Shown here in pieces: positions 26,329 to 34,987 of a DNA stretch of 64,000 bases (position 1 is its first letter; each line of letters begins with the position of its first letter). The translations under genes and the position numbers were made by a program. The DNA comes from JASHPR01 sp963833885 (GTDB lineage Bacteria; Actinomycetota; Actinomycetes; Streptosporangiales; Streptosporangiaceae), in contig CAWHZU010000036.1 in assembly GCA_963833885.1 (NCBI GenBank), positions 62,001-126,000 of the forward strand, given 5' to 3'. The notes beneath the pieces were generated by a model, which saw only the letters and a program-made list of their open reading frames with translations, ran no database searches and was not told where the DNA came from.

Positions 26329-28395
26329 TCAGCGCCTAGCCCAGCTCGTCAGCCGGTTCCTCCTGGTCCTCCTGTGATCCGCCCTGAGGGCTTCGCGGAC
26401 CATGTCCCGGTGCCGTTGGGCGTGTGCCACGGTCTTGATCCTCCGGTCAGTGCACCCGGGATTCCTCACCCTCCCGGGGGTGAATTCATGCGCTTTGGCG
26501 CCCAGCGTGCCCGGGTGCTGGACGGGTGAGCAGCCTCGCGTACTGAGCGGCTGCCGAGGAGGGGACCGGGGCGCAATCTTGGCGGCCTCCACATGGTTCG
26601 ACCGAGATCCGCTAATCCGCTGGCTCCTGGGCTGGGGCTTTCCTGCCCTGAGACTCGCTTGGGCTCTCCGGCCCTGGCTGCCTGCCCCGCTCCTGGCCCG
26701 GTCCACTACGGCGCCGGCGCAGCCAACCCAAGAGCCCGGCCTGGCCTTTCTGATGCCCCGTTCCCGCGATCTGGCTGTCCTCGGTCCTGGCTTCTGCTTT
26801 AAGTGGCCGTTGCCGTCGCTGCTGCCGTCGCCGTCGTCGGCCCCCGGGACGGATTCGGCGAGCACCTGGTTCAGCCGTAGCCGAACCCGGCCGACGCCGC
26901 CGCGCAGGCCGGGCGGCGGCACGTTCTGGCCCTCCTCGGGTTCTTCGCCGGGCAGGGCGGTCCGGGCCGCGGGCACCCCGAGCGCGGCGCGCTCGTCCTC
27001 GGTGAGTTGCCGGGTCTCCTCGATGTACTCGCCGGACGGAAGCTGGCGGATTATCCCGGTCTCCACCCCGTGCTCCAGCAGGCGCAGGTCCTTGCGCTGC
27101 AGGCCGAGGCAGATCCGCTTGGTCACCCAGTAGGCGACGACCGGGCCTATGAAGATCGCGTACCGGGCGATCTCCGTGGTCAGGAACAGCGAGATGTTCA
27201 GGTGGTCGGCGATGACGTCGTTGGCGCCCTCGGCCCACAGGATCCCGTAGAACGTGATCACGGCCAGGCCGAGCGCGGTCCTCGTCGGCGCGTTGCGCGG
27301 GCGGTCGTTGAGGTGGTGCTCGCCCTTGTCGCCGGTGATCCATTGTTCGAGGAACGGCCAGAACGCGGCGCCGACCAGGATCAGGCCGAGCGGCCCGAGC
27401 GCGGCGATGACCACGTTCCAGGCAACGGTGTGGCCCCAGGCGTCCCAGGTCCAGCTCGGGAACATCCGCAGGGCGCCCTCCATGAAGCCCATGTAGAAGT
27501 CGGGCTGCGAGCCCGAGGAGATCCCAGCGGGCGTGTACGGGCCGTACAGCCAGATCGGGTTGATCTGCACGAACGTGGCGGCGAGCGCCACCGCCGCGAA
27601 CGTGAACAAGAAGAACGCGCCGGTCTTGACCATGAAGTACGGGTAGAACGGCTGGCCGACCACGTTGGCGTTGGTGCGGCCCTTGCCCGGCATCTGGGTG
27701 TGCTTCTGCCAGACCGTGAGGAACACGTGGGCGGTGACCAGGGCGACCAGCACGCCGGGGATCAGCAGCACGTGGATGATGTACAGCCGCGGAATGATGT
27801 CGTTGCCCGGGTACGGCCCGCCGAACAGGAAGAACGTCAGGTAGGTGCCGACCACGGGGATTGAGAGCAGCACCCCCTCGAGGATCCGCAGCCCCGTGCC
27901 AGACAGCAGGTCGTCGGGCAGCGAGTAGCCGAACAGGCCCTCGAACAGCGCGAGGCCGAACATCACGACGCCGATCAGCCAGTTCACCTCGCGCGGCTTG
28001 CGGTACGAGCCGGTGAGGAAGTGCCGGATCATGTGCGCCATCATCGAGGCCAGGAACAGGTCGGCGGCCCAGTGGTGGATCTGGCGCATCAGCAGGCCGC
28101 CGCGCACGTCGAAGCTGATGTTCAGGGTCGAGGCGTACGCCTCGCTCATCCGCACGCCGTCCAGGTTGTGGTAGCTGCCGTGGTAGACGATCGGGCTCAT
28201 GCTCGGCTGGAAGAACAGCGTCAGGAACGTGCCGGTCAGCAGCAGGATGATGAACGAGTACAGCGCGATCTCGCCCAGCAGGAACGTCCAGTGGTCGGGA
28301 TAGACCTTGCGCAGGAAGACGCGCACTCCCCTGGCTCCCCGGAACCGGTCATCCAGCCAGCCGCCGGTACTCTCCAGGGCGCGCCCAGAACTCAT
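26329..28395 (-). CDS. qcrB: menaquinol-cytochrome c reductase cytochrome b, copy 2, chimeric C-terminus
   Basis: 688 residues. The first 528 or so match copy 1 (haem ligands and QPDFYMGFMEG present), with small changes such as PAGI for PVGI and EETRQLTEDE for EETRPLTEEE. After SSDGNGH the frame crosses the duplication junction at 26802/26803 and reads about 155 residues of arginine-rich sequence (KPGPRTARSRERGIRKARPG) from what was non-coding DNA downstream of DUF1269, stopping at 26329. The His/Gly-rich tail of copy 1 is lost. Whether the long basic tail is tolerated is unclear. The core should still fold as a membrane cytochrome b. Confidence 0.8.
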   Translation of the reverse strand: MSSGRALESTGGWLDDRFRGARGVRVFLRKVYPDHWTFLLGEIALYSFIILLLTGTFLTLFFQPSMSPIVYHGSYHNLDGVRMSEAYASTLNISFDVRGGLLMRQIHHWAADLFLASMMAHMIRHFLTGSYRKPREVNWLIGVVMFGLALFEGLFGYSLPDDLLSGTGLRILEGVLLSIPVVGTYLTFFLFGGPYPGNDIIPRLYIIHVLLIPGVLVALVTAHVFLTVWQKHTQMPGKGRTNANVVGQPFYPYFMVKTGAFFLFTFAAVALAATFVQINPIWLYGPYTPAGISSGSQPDFYMGFMEGALRMFPSWTWDAWGHTVAWNVVIAALGPLGLILVGAAFWPFLEQWITGDKGEHHLNDRPRNAPTRTALGLAVITFYGILWAEGANDVIADHLNISLFLTTEIARYAIFIGPVVAYWVTKRICLGLQRKDLRLLEHGVETGIIRQLPSGEYIEETRQLTEDERAALGVPAARTALPGEEPEEGQNVPPPGLRGGVGRVRLRLNQVLAESVPGADDGDGSSDGNGHLKQKPGPRTARSRERGIRKARPGSWVGCAGAVVDRARSGAGSQGRRAQASLRAGKPQPRSQRISGSRSNHVEAAKIAPRSPPRQPLSTRGCSPVQHPGTLGAKAHEFTPGRVRNPGCTDRRIKTVAHAQRHRDMVREALRADHRRTRRNRLTSWARR
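26466..26483. promoter_or_regulatory. palindrome site 1, TCACCC-N6-GGGTGA
   Basis: TCACCCTCCCGGGGGTGA, 169 bases upstream of the DUF1269 copy 1 start on the minus strand. First of 15 sites of one pattern (see findings). In this copy it also lies within the extended frame of chimeric qcrB. Confidence 0.65.
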
Positions 28396-28445
28396 GATTC
28401 GTCACCGCCCACACGTCGCGTGTCACATTGGCCGCGTCTGTCCGG

Positions 28446-29698
28446 TCATCTGTTATGACAATCGGCACCCCCCGGCTGTGACACGGGCACGGGCGGCTCC
28501 TGTCCGGACGGGACTTCGGCGAGCGCGGTGCGCGGCTTCGCGGTCACGTGCTCCAGCAGCAGCAGCACTCCCACAGCGGTGGCGGCCAGCAGGGCGGCGC
28601 CGACGCGGAACGCCAGCGCGTACCCGTCGGTTTGCGCGACCGCTGCGGGCACCCCGTGACTGATCCGGGCGCCCGCGTAGCGCAGCGCGAGCGTCACCAG
28701 GGTGGACAGGCCGAGCGCGGCGCCGATCTGCTGCATGGCCGTCTGCACTCCCGAGCCCAGGCCGGAATCCTGCCCGGTGGTCTGGTGCAGCGCGCCGTTG
28801 ATCAGGCCCGGGTAGCAGATCCCGCTGAACACGCCGAACACGATCAGTCCCGGCAGGATCGCGTCCGGGTACGTCGAGTCCGCCCGGATGAAGCTGGCGA
28901 CGAGCAAGCCGGCGGCGCTGCCGAGGAAGCCGACGACCAGCATCACCTTGACGCCGAGGCGCGGCATCAGGGCCGTGCAGACGCCGATCCCGGCGCCGAT
29001 GCCGACGCCGAGCGGCAGGTACAGCAGCCCGGTCCGCAGCGGGGAGTACCCGAGGACCTGCTGCATGTACCAGGTCAGCAGGACGACGTAGCCGATGAAC
29101 GCGGCGAGCAGGGCCAGGCTGGCAACGTTGGACGTCACCCGGGTGCGGTTGGTGAAGAACCGCAACGGGATCAGCGGCTCGGGCGCGCGCGCTTCCCACG
29201 CGACCATGGCCAGCAGCAGGCCGACCCCGCCGAGCAGGGGCACCAGCACCTGCCAGGAGCCCCAAGGATGCGAGGCCGCCTGCAGCAGGCCGTACACGAT
29301 CGCGACCACGCCCCCGGTCGCGCCGACCGCCCCCGCCACGTCGACCCGGTGGCCGTGGCCGCGGGTGAGACGGCGGCGGCGCACACCGCCGAGGCCAGCC
29401 CGAAGACGACGACTCCGGCCAGGAATAGCCGCCGCCGGCCGAACAGGTCCGACAGCCGCCCGCCGAGCAGCAGGAACCCGCCCGCCATCAGCACGTAGCC
29501 GTTGATCACCCACGCCAGGCTCGCGCGGGAGAAATGCAGGTCGTGCTGGATCCTGGGCAGGGCGACGGTCACCACCGTGATGTCCAGGACCAGCATGAAC
29601 TGCACCGCGGCCAGCACGCCCAGCCCACGCCATCGCCGCGGGTCAGGTGCGCCGACCGCACCCGTCGAACCTCGCGGACCCAGGCCTGTGCTGCTCAT
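28446..29698 (-). pseudogene. MFS transporter with frame disruption and internal deletion (copy 2)
   Basis: The N-terminal frame starts at 29698 and runs through LAWVINGYVLMAGGFLLLGG, RLSDLFGRRRLFLAGVVVFG to SAVCAAAVS. The second frame carries VDVAGAVGATGGVVAIVYGL, PLIPLRFFTNRTRVTSNVAS, LTWYMQQVLGYSPLRTGLLY and the C-terminus. About 100 residues (membrane segments 4-6) that other EmrB-like proteins have between them are missing, and the two halves are out of frame near 29370. So even the longer copy is not functional; the deletion probably predates the duplication, since copy 1 lost this area completely. Family: DHA2 14-segment drug-proton antiporter. Confidence 0.8.
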
Positions 29699-29778
29699 CG
29701 TTCCTGCCTCCTTGTCACTTCCGCCGGGTGCGGCGGGTCATCTGTCTGACACCTGGCGGCGCGCGGAGGTAACGGCGG

Positions 29779-30681
29779 ATGGACGACAGCGAGTGGCTTG
29801 CGGGCCACTTCGAGCGGCAGCGGCCCCACCTGCGGGCGGTTGCGTACCGGATGCTGGGCTCGCTCGCCGAGGCCGACGACGCGGTTCAGGACGCCTGGCT
29901 GCGGCTGAGCCGGTCTGGCGTCGCGGGCGTCGAGAACCTCGGTGGCTGGATGACCACGATCGTGGCCCGGGTGAGCCTGAACATGCTGCGCTCGCGCGAC
30001 CACCGGCGGGAGGAAGCGCTCACGGTGCACCTGCCCGACCCGGTCGTCACCCCGGATGGGGACATCCAGCCGGAGGAGCAGGCGCTGCTGGCCGACTCGG
30101 TCGGTCTTGCCCTGCTGGTCGTGCTAGACACGCTGACGCCGGACGAGAGGCTGACGTTCGTCCTCCACGACATGTTCGACCTGCCGTTCAGCGAGATCGG
30201 GCCGATGGTGGGCCGGAGCCCGGCGGCGGCGAAGCAGCTCGCCAGCAGGGCACGTCACCGCGTGAAGGGCGCCGAGATCCCGGCCGACCCGGACCTCACC
30301 CGCCAGCGAGAGGTCGTCGACGCGTTCTTCGCGGCGGCCCGGCGGGGCGACTTCGACGCCCTCGTCGCCGTGCTCCATCCGGACGTCCTGGTGCGGGCCG
30401 ACACGGGCCCAAGGCATCCCGAGGCCTCGCTGCGGATCCGGGGCTCGGCCGCGGTGGCCAGGCAGGCGGCCATGGGAATGCGGCAGATTCTCGGGAGCCC
30501 GGCTGCCGGGCTGCTCCACGTGCTGGTGAACGGCTCGGCCGGGGTGGTTGTCACCAGGCATGGGCGGCCCTTCATCGTGATGAGCTTCACGGTCAGGGAA
30601 GGGAAGATCGCCGGGATCGACGCGATTGCCGATCCGGAGCGCGTCCGCAGGGTCGCGGCGGCCGTCCTCCCCGCGCGGTAG
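29779..30681 (+). CDS. ECF41-type sigma factor with SnoaL-like domain, copy 2
   Basis: 300 residues, the tandem twin of the gene at 22939. I see three residue differences: GNIQPEE to GDIQPEE, EVVEAFF to EVVDAFF and FTAREG to FTVREG. All catalytic and DNA-binding regions are kept (AYRMLGSLAEADDAVQDAWL; region 4 LPFSEIGPMVGRSPAAAKQL), so both could be active and would compete for the same promoters. The upstream 80-base space shared with the divergent MFS gene is also nearly identical, so both copies should be controlled alike, perhaps by autoregulation as in other ECF41 systems. Confidence 0.9.
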   Translation: MDDSEWLAGHFERQRPHLRAVAYRMLGSLAEADDAVQDAWLRLSRSGVAGVENLGGWMTTIVARVSLNMLRSRDHRREEALTVHLPDPVVTPDGDIQPEEQALLADSVGLALLVVLDTLTPDERLTFVLHDMFDLPFSEIGPMVGRSPAAAKQLASRARHRVKGAEIPADPDLTRQREVVDAFFAAARRGDFDALVAVLHPDVLVRADTGPRHPEASLRIRGSAAVARQAAMGMRQILGSPAAGLLHVLVNGSAGVVVTRHGRPFIVMSFTVREGKIAGIDAIADPERVRRVAAAVLPAR

Positions 30682-30837
30682 CGGCCGCTCACTTTGCGAT
30701 CGTGAGCACTCGCTCAGGGTCTTGGCATACGGCCCGCGTGCCGCATCACCAGCTAGACCATGAGCCCCGCAAGGCCAGACTCGCCGACCAGCACGGACAG
30801 CACGTGGGCTGCGGCGATATATCGGCTGTGGCCAGTG

Positions 30838-32367
30838 TCACGGTGCCGGCCGCTGTGTCGCAGGTTCGGTGCCTGGGCTTGGTGCTGGCGTAGCCTCGAT
30901 CGGCGTGCGGGGGATGAGGACGGCGAGGACCAGGCCGAGCAGCGCGATCGCGAGCAACATCGTGAGCGCGACGGCGAACGGCTTTCCTTCGGGCAGGATT
31001 ACGGCGACCAGGACCGAGCCAACCAGGGCGGTGCCCAGTGAGGAGCCCAGGTTGGAGACGCTGCGGGACAGGCCGGAGATCTCGCCCTGATCTTTGTCGG
31101 AGAAGCTGGACTGGACCACGTTGACCGAGGCGGTCAGCATGTCCCCGATCCCGACGCCGAATAGCAGCAGCCCCGGGATCCACCGCCAGATGCCCGCGTG
31201 GGCCCGGACTAGGGCCAGCAGCAAGATCATGCCGACGGCGGTGACCAGGAAGCCGGCGATGATCAGCCACCGTTGCGGGTGGCGCCGGGCGAACCGGTCG
31301 GCGCCCACCGAGGCGGCCAGGATCCCGATGGTGGCCGGGGTGAGGATCAGCCCGGTCTGGATCGCGTTGTAGTGGTTGACCTCCTGCAGGTAAACCGAGA
31401 CGGTAAAGAAGGATCCCTGCAGGATCAGCCACTGGATGGTCTGAGTGCCCAGCCCGAGGTTGGCGACCTTATTGCGGAACAGCCGCAGCGGCAGCAGCAC
31501 GTCCCGGCCCTTCTTTGCCCTGGACCGCACGTGCAGGAAGAACCACAGCAGGAACAGCGCGCCGATGCCCACGAACAGCCACACCGGGGAGATCGAGCCC
31601 TTGGGTACCACCACAGTGCTGCCGATGGTGAAGTCCTGACGCGACTTGAAGAAGCCGTAGGTACGCGACTGCAGGAACCCGAGCACCACGAAGAACAGTC
31701 CGGCGGCGGACAGCACAGCCCCGGTCAGGTCGAAGCCGGGCCGCGGCCCTTGCCGCGCGGGATCGACGATCTTACGCGCCAGCCAGATGATCCAGACCAC
31801 CACCAGGACCTGCAGGCCGAACGAGGCACGCCAGCTGATCGCGCTGGTCACCAGCCCGCCGATCAGCGGCCCGGCGGCGGCACCCAGCCCGCCTGCGCCG
31901 CTGACCACGCCGAAGTACCGGGCCCGAGACTTGACGTCCGGGAAGGTCACCGTGACCAGGATGTAGATCGGCGGGATCATCAGCGCCGAACCCACGCCCT
32001 CCAGTAGCGAGTACCCGCCGATCAGCAGTGGCAGCCCCATAGCCAGCGCCCCGAGCAGCCCGCCGACGGCATACACGGCCAGGCCGATCACGAAGCACCG
32101 CTTGCGGCCCCAGATGTCCGTCAGCTTGCTGCCCGGGATCATCAGCGCCGCCATCGTCAGCGTGAACAGCGTGATCGCCGTCTGCACCCCGGCCACCGTG
32201 GTCCCCAGGTCCTTGGCGATCGCGCTGATCGCCACGTTCATGTTCGTGGCCGCGTAACTGGCGATGAACTGCGCCAGCGCCAGCGGCAAGACCATCGCCC
32301 GGGCCGCGGCCGCCGCCCGAGGCCCACCCGTGTCAGTCAACGCCGCCCCTAACCGGCATCCGCGCAA
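30838..32367 (-). CDS. MFS transporter, DHA2/EmrB-like, copy 2
   Basis: 509 residues, twin of 23997-25526 with about five changes (HVRSRAK for HVWSRAK, GILAASVG for GILGASVG, RRHPQRW for RRHSQRW, LLALVRAH for LLVLVRAH, EATPAPS for EAMPAPS). Motif A (LTDIWGRKR) and the 14-segment pattern are unchanged, so it should be as functional as copy 1. It is the second of the transporter pair between the sigma gene and DUF1269. The substrate is unknown. Confidence 0.85.
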   Translation of the reverse strand: MRGCRLGAALTDTGGPRAAAAARAMVLPLALAQFIASYAATNMNVAISAIAKDLGTTVAGVQTAITLFTLTMAALMIPGSKLTDIWGRKRCFVIGLAVYAVGGLLGALAMGLPLLIGGYSLLEGVGSALMIPPIYILVTVTFPDVKSRARYFGVVSGAGGLGAAAGPLIGGLVTSAISWRASFGLQVLVVVWIIWLARKIVDPARQGPRPGFDLTGAVLSAAGLFFVVLGFLQSRTYGFFKSRQDFTIGSTVVVPKGSISPVWLFVGIGALFLLWFFLHVRSRAKKGRDVLLPLRLFRNKVANLGLGTQTIQWLILQGSFFTVSVYLQEVNHYNAIQTGLILTPATIGILAASVGADRFARRHPQRWLIIAGFLVTAVGMILLLALVRAHAGIWRWIPGLLLFGVGIGDMLTASVNVVQSSFSDKDQGEISGLSRSVSNLGSSLGTALVGSVLVAVILPEGKPFAVALTMLLAIALLGLVLAVLIPRTPIEATPAPSPGTEPATQRPAP

Positions 32368-32636
32368 GCTACGTCGGCGCAGGCATTGCGCACCGGCCGA
32401 CTCGCCTCGGGAATTGACTGCCGCCTATGTTGAAGCCTGATGGCTTCCCGTATACCTCGATGCCGGCCGCAAGCGTGTACGGCCCGCGAATCCGCTGAAG
32501 TTCGGGCGAGATGTCGCGGTAATCGAGGCCCCCTCACCCGGCCGCCCGTAGTGAGACCCGAACCTGGTTATCCACCTTCGGCGCCTCGCGAACCCGGCCG
32601 GTGTCAGTAGCCGAGCGCGACATACGCGAGCCGGTC

Positions 32637-33137
32637 CTACCGCGCGGCCGTCTGGCTCCCGTGCAGGGCGTCTTGGAGTTCCTTTTCGTCTTCATTGGAC
32701 AGAGAGGTCTTCAGGACCGTGCCGCCGTACTTGCTCATCGCCTCGACGGCCTTGTCCGGGGTGACCTTCTCCAGCATCAGGAACAGCGCCGAGGTACCCG
32801 GCCGAAGCATGTCCCGGACCTGTTCCTGGAACTGCTTGTCGATGCTGGTCTTGGCCAACTTGCCCATCAGGGCGCCCATTCCGACACCAATGGCCATCCC
32901 GAAGACCGGGATGAAGAATAGCAGGCCGAACAGGAATCCCCAGAACATGCCCCAAGTCGCGCCCGCGCCAACCGTGTGGTGGTTGGTATGGACATGATAG
33001 CTGCCGTCCTTGTCCCGTACGATCACCGCGATCGCGTCCGGCTGGATTATCAGGTCCTTGGCCAGCCGGCGTGCCTCATCAGCGGCGGCCTCCGCGGTTA
33101 CCTCATCCGGATATCCAATGGCGACTAGATTAGGCAT
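32637..33137 (-). CDS. DUF1269 membrane protein, copy 2
   Basis: 166 residues with the same translation as 25796-26296: ferredoxin-like N-terminal half, glycine-rich membrane hairpin WGMFWGFLFGLLFFIPVFGM, and the SKYGGTVLKTSLSNEDEKEL end. The complete conservation while neighbours carry changes suggests selection on this gene or simply chance in a short gene. The palindrome at 33307 lies at the same 169-base distance upstream of the start as in copy 1. Confidence 0.85.
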   Translation of the reverse strand: MPNLVAIGYPDEVTAEAAADEARRLAKDLIIQPDAIAVIVRDKDGSYHVHTNHHTVGAGATWGMFWGFLFGLLFFIPVFGMAIGVGMGALMGKLAKTSIDKQFQEQVRDMLRPGTSALFLMLEKVTPDKAVEAMSKYGGTVLKTSLSNEDEKELQDALHGSQTAAR

Positions 33138-33306
33138 GACATTCCCCTTTTCTCGTAGTGTTGCTCTCTTCAGCGCCTAGCCCAGCTCGTCAGCCGGTTC
33201 CTCCTGGTCCTCCTGTGATCCGCCCTGAGGGCTTCGCGGACCATGTCCCGGTGCCGTTGGGCGTGTGCCACGGTCTTGATCCTCCGGTCAGTGCACCCGG
33301 GATTCC

Positions 33307-33324
33307 TCACCCTCCCGGGGGTGA
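33307..33324. promoter_or_regulatory. palindrome site 2, TCACCC-N6-GGGTGA
   Basis: Identical to site 1 by duplication; 169 bases upstream of DUF1269 copy 2. Confidence 0.65.
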
Positions 33325-33822
33325 ATTCATGCGCTTTGGCGCCCAGCGTGCCCGGGTGCTGGACGGGTGAGCAGCCTCGCGTACTGAGTGGCTGCCGAGG
33401 AGGGGACCGGGGCGCAATCTTGGCGGCCTCCACATGGTTCGACCGAGATCCGCTAATCCGCTGGCTCCTGGGCTGGGGCTTTCCTGCCCTGAGACTCGCT
33501 TGGGCTCTCCGGCCCTGGCTGCCTGCCCCGCTCCTGGCCCGGTCCACTACGGCGCCGGCGCAGCCAACCCAAGAGCCCGGCCTGGCCTTTCTGATGCCCC
33601 GTTCCCGCGATCTGGCTGTCCTCGGTCCTGGCTTCTGCTTTAACTTGTCCCCTCGCGCAAACGGGTCGGCGGAAGCGACCTAGATTGGCATATGGGCATT
33701 GGAGCTCTCTGAGCAGATGGCGGGCTGGCTACCGCCAGATCGATGCTTGCGTGGGACTGAGCACGAGGATGTCCTGGTGCGCAGAGGCAGGTGCCGCAGC
33801 CCGCGGCCCAATGCTGGCAGGT

Positions 33823-33840
33823 TCACCCTGGCATGGGTGA
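33823..33840. promoter_or_regulatory. palindrome site 3, TCACCC-N6-GGGTGA
   Basis: TCACCCTGGCATGGGTGA ends 66 bases before the ATG at 33907. A block GCAGGCTGGAGT follows at about 33861, matching the promoters of the two other DUF7144 genes. Confidence 0.7.
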
Positions 33841-33906
33841 TGACCTCCCACGACGGTCCGGCAGGCTGGAGTCGAGGTTCTGACGGTTCTGGCCTTGGAG
33901 ACCGTA

Positions 33907-34074
33907 ATGACATCGGCAGCAATAAAGCTAGCCAGGAGTGCGGGCGGTCGCCGCAGTGAAGGCCGATGGACGATCATCTTTGCAGCAGCCTTGCTAGTGG
34001 TGGTCGGCTTCTTCAACCTGATCGACGGCATTGCCGCGATCGCCAACTCGCATATCTTCAACGCTAAGGTTTGA
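33907..34074 (+). pseudogene. DUF7144 membrane protein, N-terminal half only
   Basis: 55 residues ending WTIIFAAALLVVVGFFNLID and GIAAIANSHIFNAKV. This matches the first third of the intact DUF7144 proteins at 36916 and 55926 (VGIFNLIDGIAAIARSHIFI), then stops where they continue NAHYVIGDLRVWGW. A homologue of the missing C-terminal half lies 440 bases away on the opposite strand (34517-34879). The promoter with palindrome site 3 is kept, so it may still be transcribed and drive the universal stress gene that starts 6 bases after its stop. Confidence 0.65.
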
Positions 34075-34080
34075 CCGGAA

Positions 34081-34599
34081 ATGCCTACCACCAGAGGTCG
34101 GATTGTGGTTGGCGTGGACGGCACCGAAGCCTCGGCCGCCGCGGTGCGGTGGGCGGCGCGGGAGGGGCGGCTGCGGCGCGCCGACGTGCATCTCCTCTTC
34201 GTCCATGACAGCACCCGGTCCGAGCGCGCGCCGTATTCGGGCTTTTCGGGTACGCCACGGCCGGATGAAGACCATGCCGCCAGGAGGGCGTGGCTCGCTG
34301 TGGTGGAAGAGGAAGCGAGCCGAGCCTTGCCGTCCGGTTGCCTGTCATCTGAACTGGTCGACGGTTCACCAGCCCGGGCGCTGATCGACCAGTCGGCTGG
34401 CGCCGAGCTGCTCGTCCTCGGTATTGCCAAGCACGCCGATCTGTCTGCGAGCGAGGGGCCGCCTGCCGTGGGACCGGTGGCGCGGGCGTGCCTGCAAGCC
34501 GCGGCATGCCCTGTGGTCATTGTGACCCATGCGCGTCGACGGAACCTGAATACTGACCCAGGATTTTCTCGTTCTGGGCTTGGAATTCGGTGTCGGTGA
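34081..34599 (+). CDS. universal stress protein (UspA family)
   Basis: 172 residues, one Usp domain. GRIVVGVDGTEASAAAVRWA (residues 5-24) is the classic N-terminal strand and ATP-contact loop; DQSAGAELLVLGIAKHADLS and VARACLQAAACPVVIVTHAR are the later strands. The usual ATP-binding G-2x-G-9x-G-S/T is altered (GIAKHADLS), so ATP binding is doubtful. After THARR about 20 residues run past the normal domain end into DNA that belongs to the antisense remnant at 34517, suggesting the native stop was lost in a rearrangement. It follows the DUF7144 fragment by 6 bases and is probably controlled by palindrome site 3. Confidence 0.8.
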   Translation: MPTTRGRIVVGVDGTEASAAAVRWAAREGRLRRADVHLLFVHDSTRSERAPYSGFSGTPRPDEDHAARRAWLAVVEEEASRALPSGCLSSELVDGSPARALIDQSAGAELLVLGIAKHADLSASEGPPAVGPVARACLQAAACPVVIVTHARRRNLNTDPGFSRSGLGIRCR

Positions 34600-34879
34600 G
34601 GATGGCCTGGGTTTCACTGGCGTTCGCCTCGCCGGACTGGATCCTGGATGCAATCATTCGGTGTCTCGACCAGAACCGGTAGGCCGGGATTAAGAACATC
34701 CGGTTAACGACATTGAGCCCGACCATGGCTACTGCGAGCCAGCGCGCGAGTTGGTTGCCTGCGAGGACCCGGCTGCCCCCGGCAGTTGCAGGCGCCCGCA
34801 ATGAGAGGGATCCCCAGCCCCAAGGCGCGCAAGTCGCCGACTGTTGTGAAAAGCCGGCCGAACCTGAGCCGCCGGGCAT
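34517..34879 (-). pseudogene. hybrid remnant: DUF7144 C-terminal half plus SHOCT-like tail
   Basis: The frame reads GSRVLAGNQLARWLAVAMVG and LNVVNRMFLIPAYRFWSRHR, clearly the middle of DUF7144 (compare VLAGNQAARWFAVAAIGLNA and FFIPAYPFWS). After FWS the sequence changes to SETQAILTDTEFQAQNEKIL, which looks like the end of a SHOCT domain (G-x-LTDEEF-x2-KK-x-LL). So two gene pieces have been joined. The 120-residue frame starts in GS-rich sequence with no homology. It runs opposite to, and overlaps, the end of the universal stress gene. Probably not functional. Confidence 0.55.
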
Positions 34880-34987
34880 CCGTATGAGCCCGCCGACGAT
34901 ATCAACGGCCTCTGGCAGTCCTCGCGGTCCGAGAGCGAGAGTGAACGACCTGACAGGCCAATATTATGATGGTTTAATTAAAAGTCA

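Larger units (their letters stand above)
20877..26802. repeat. tandem duplication unit 1 (5926 bp)
   Basis: This segment is colinear with 26803-33643: offset 5926 bases from 20877 to 22650, then 6840-6841 from 22651 onward. It carries most of qcrB, a truncated MFS gene, the ECF41 sigma gene, an MFS gene and DUF1269. The 914-base offset jump is a deletion in this copy (junction 22650/22651). Differences are scattered point changes, for example three residues in the sigma factor and none in DUF1269. Confidence 0.92.
26803..33643. repeat. tandem duplication unit 2 (6841 bp)
   Basis: Directly follows unit 1 with no spacer. The right end is the last shared CTTCTGCTTTAA (33632-33643), after which the flanks differ. 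This copy keeps the 914 bases lost from unit 1, so it is closer to the original length, but its qcrB lost the native 3-prime end because the unit boundary lies inside that gene. Confidence 0.92.
33138..33906. other. 769 bases with two palindrome sites and the duplication end, no gene seen
   Basis: The left 505 bases are the non-coding end of duplication unit 2 and equal 26297-26802. Minus-strand frames here are arginine-rich and only became coding by fusion to qcrB in copy 2. The right part (33644-33906) is unique and carries the promoter of the short DUF7144 gene. Confidence 0.5.
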
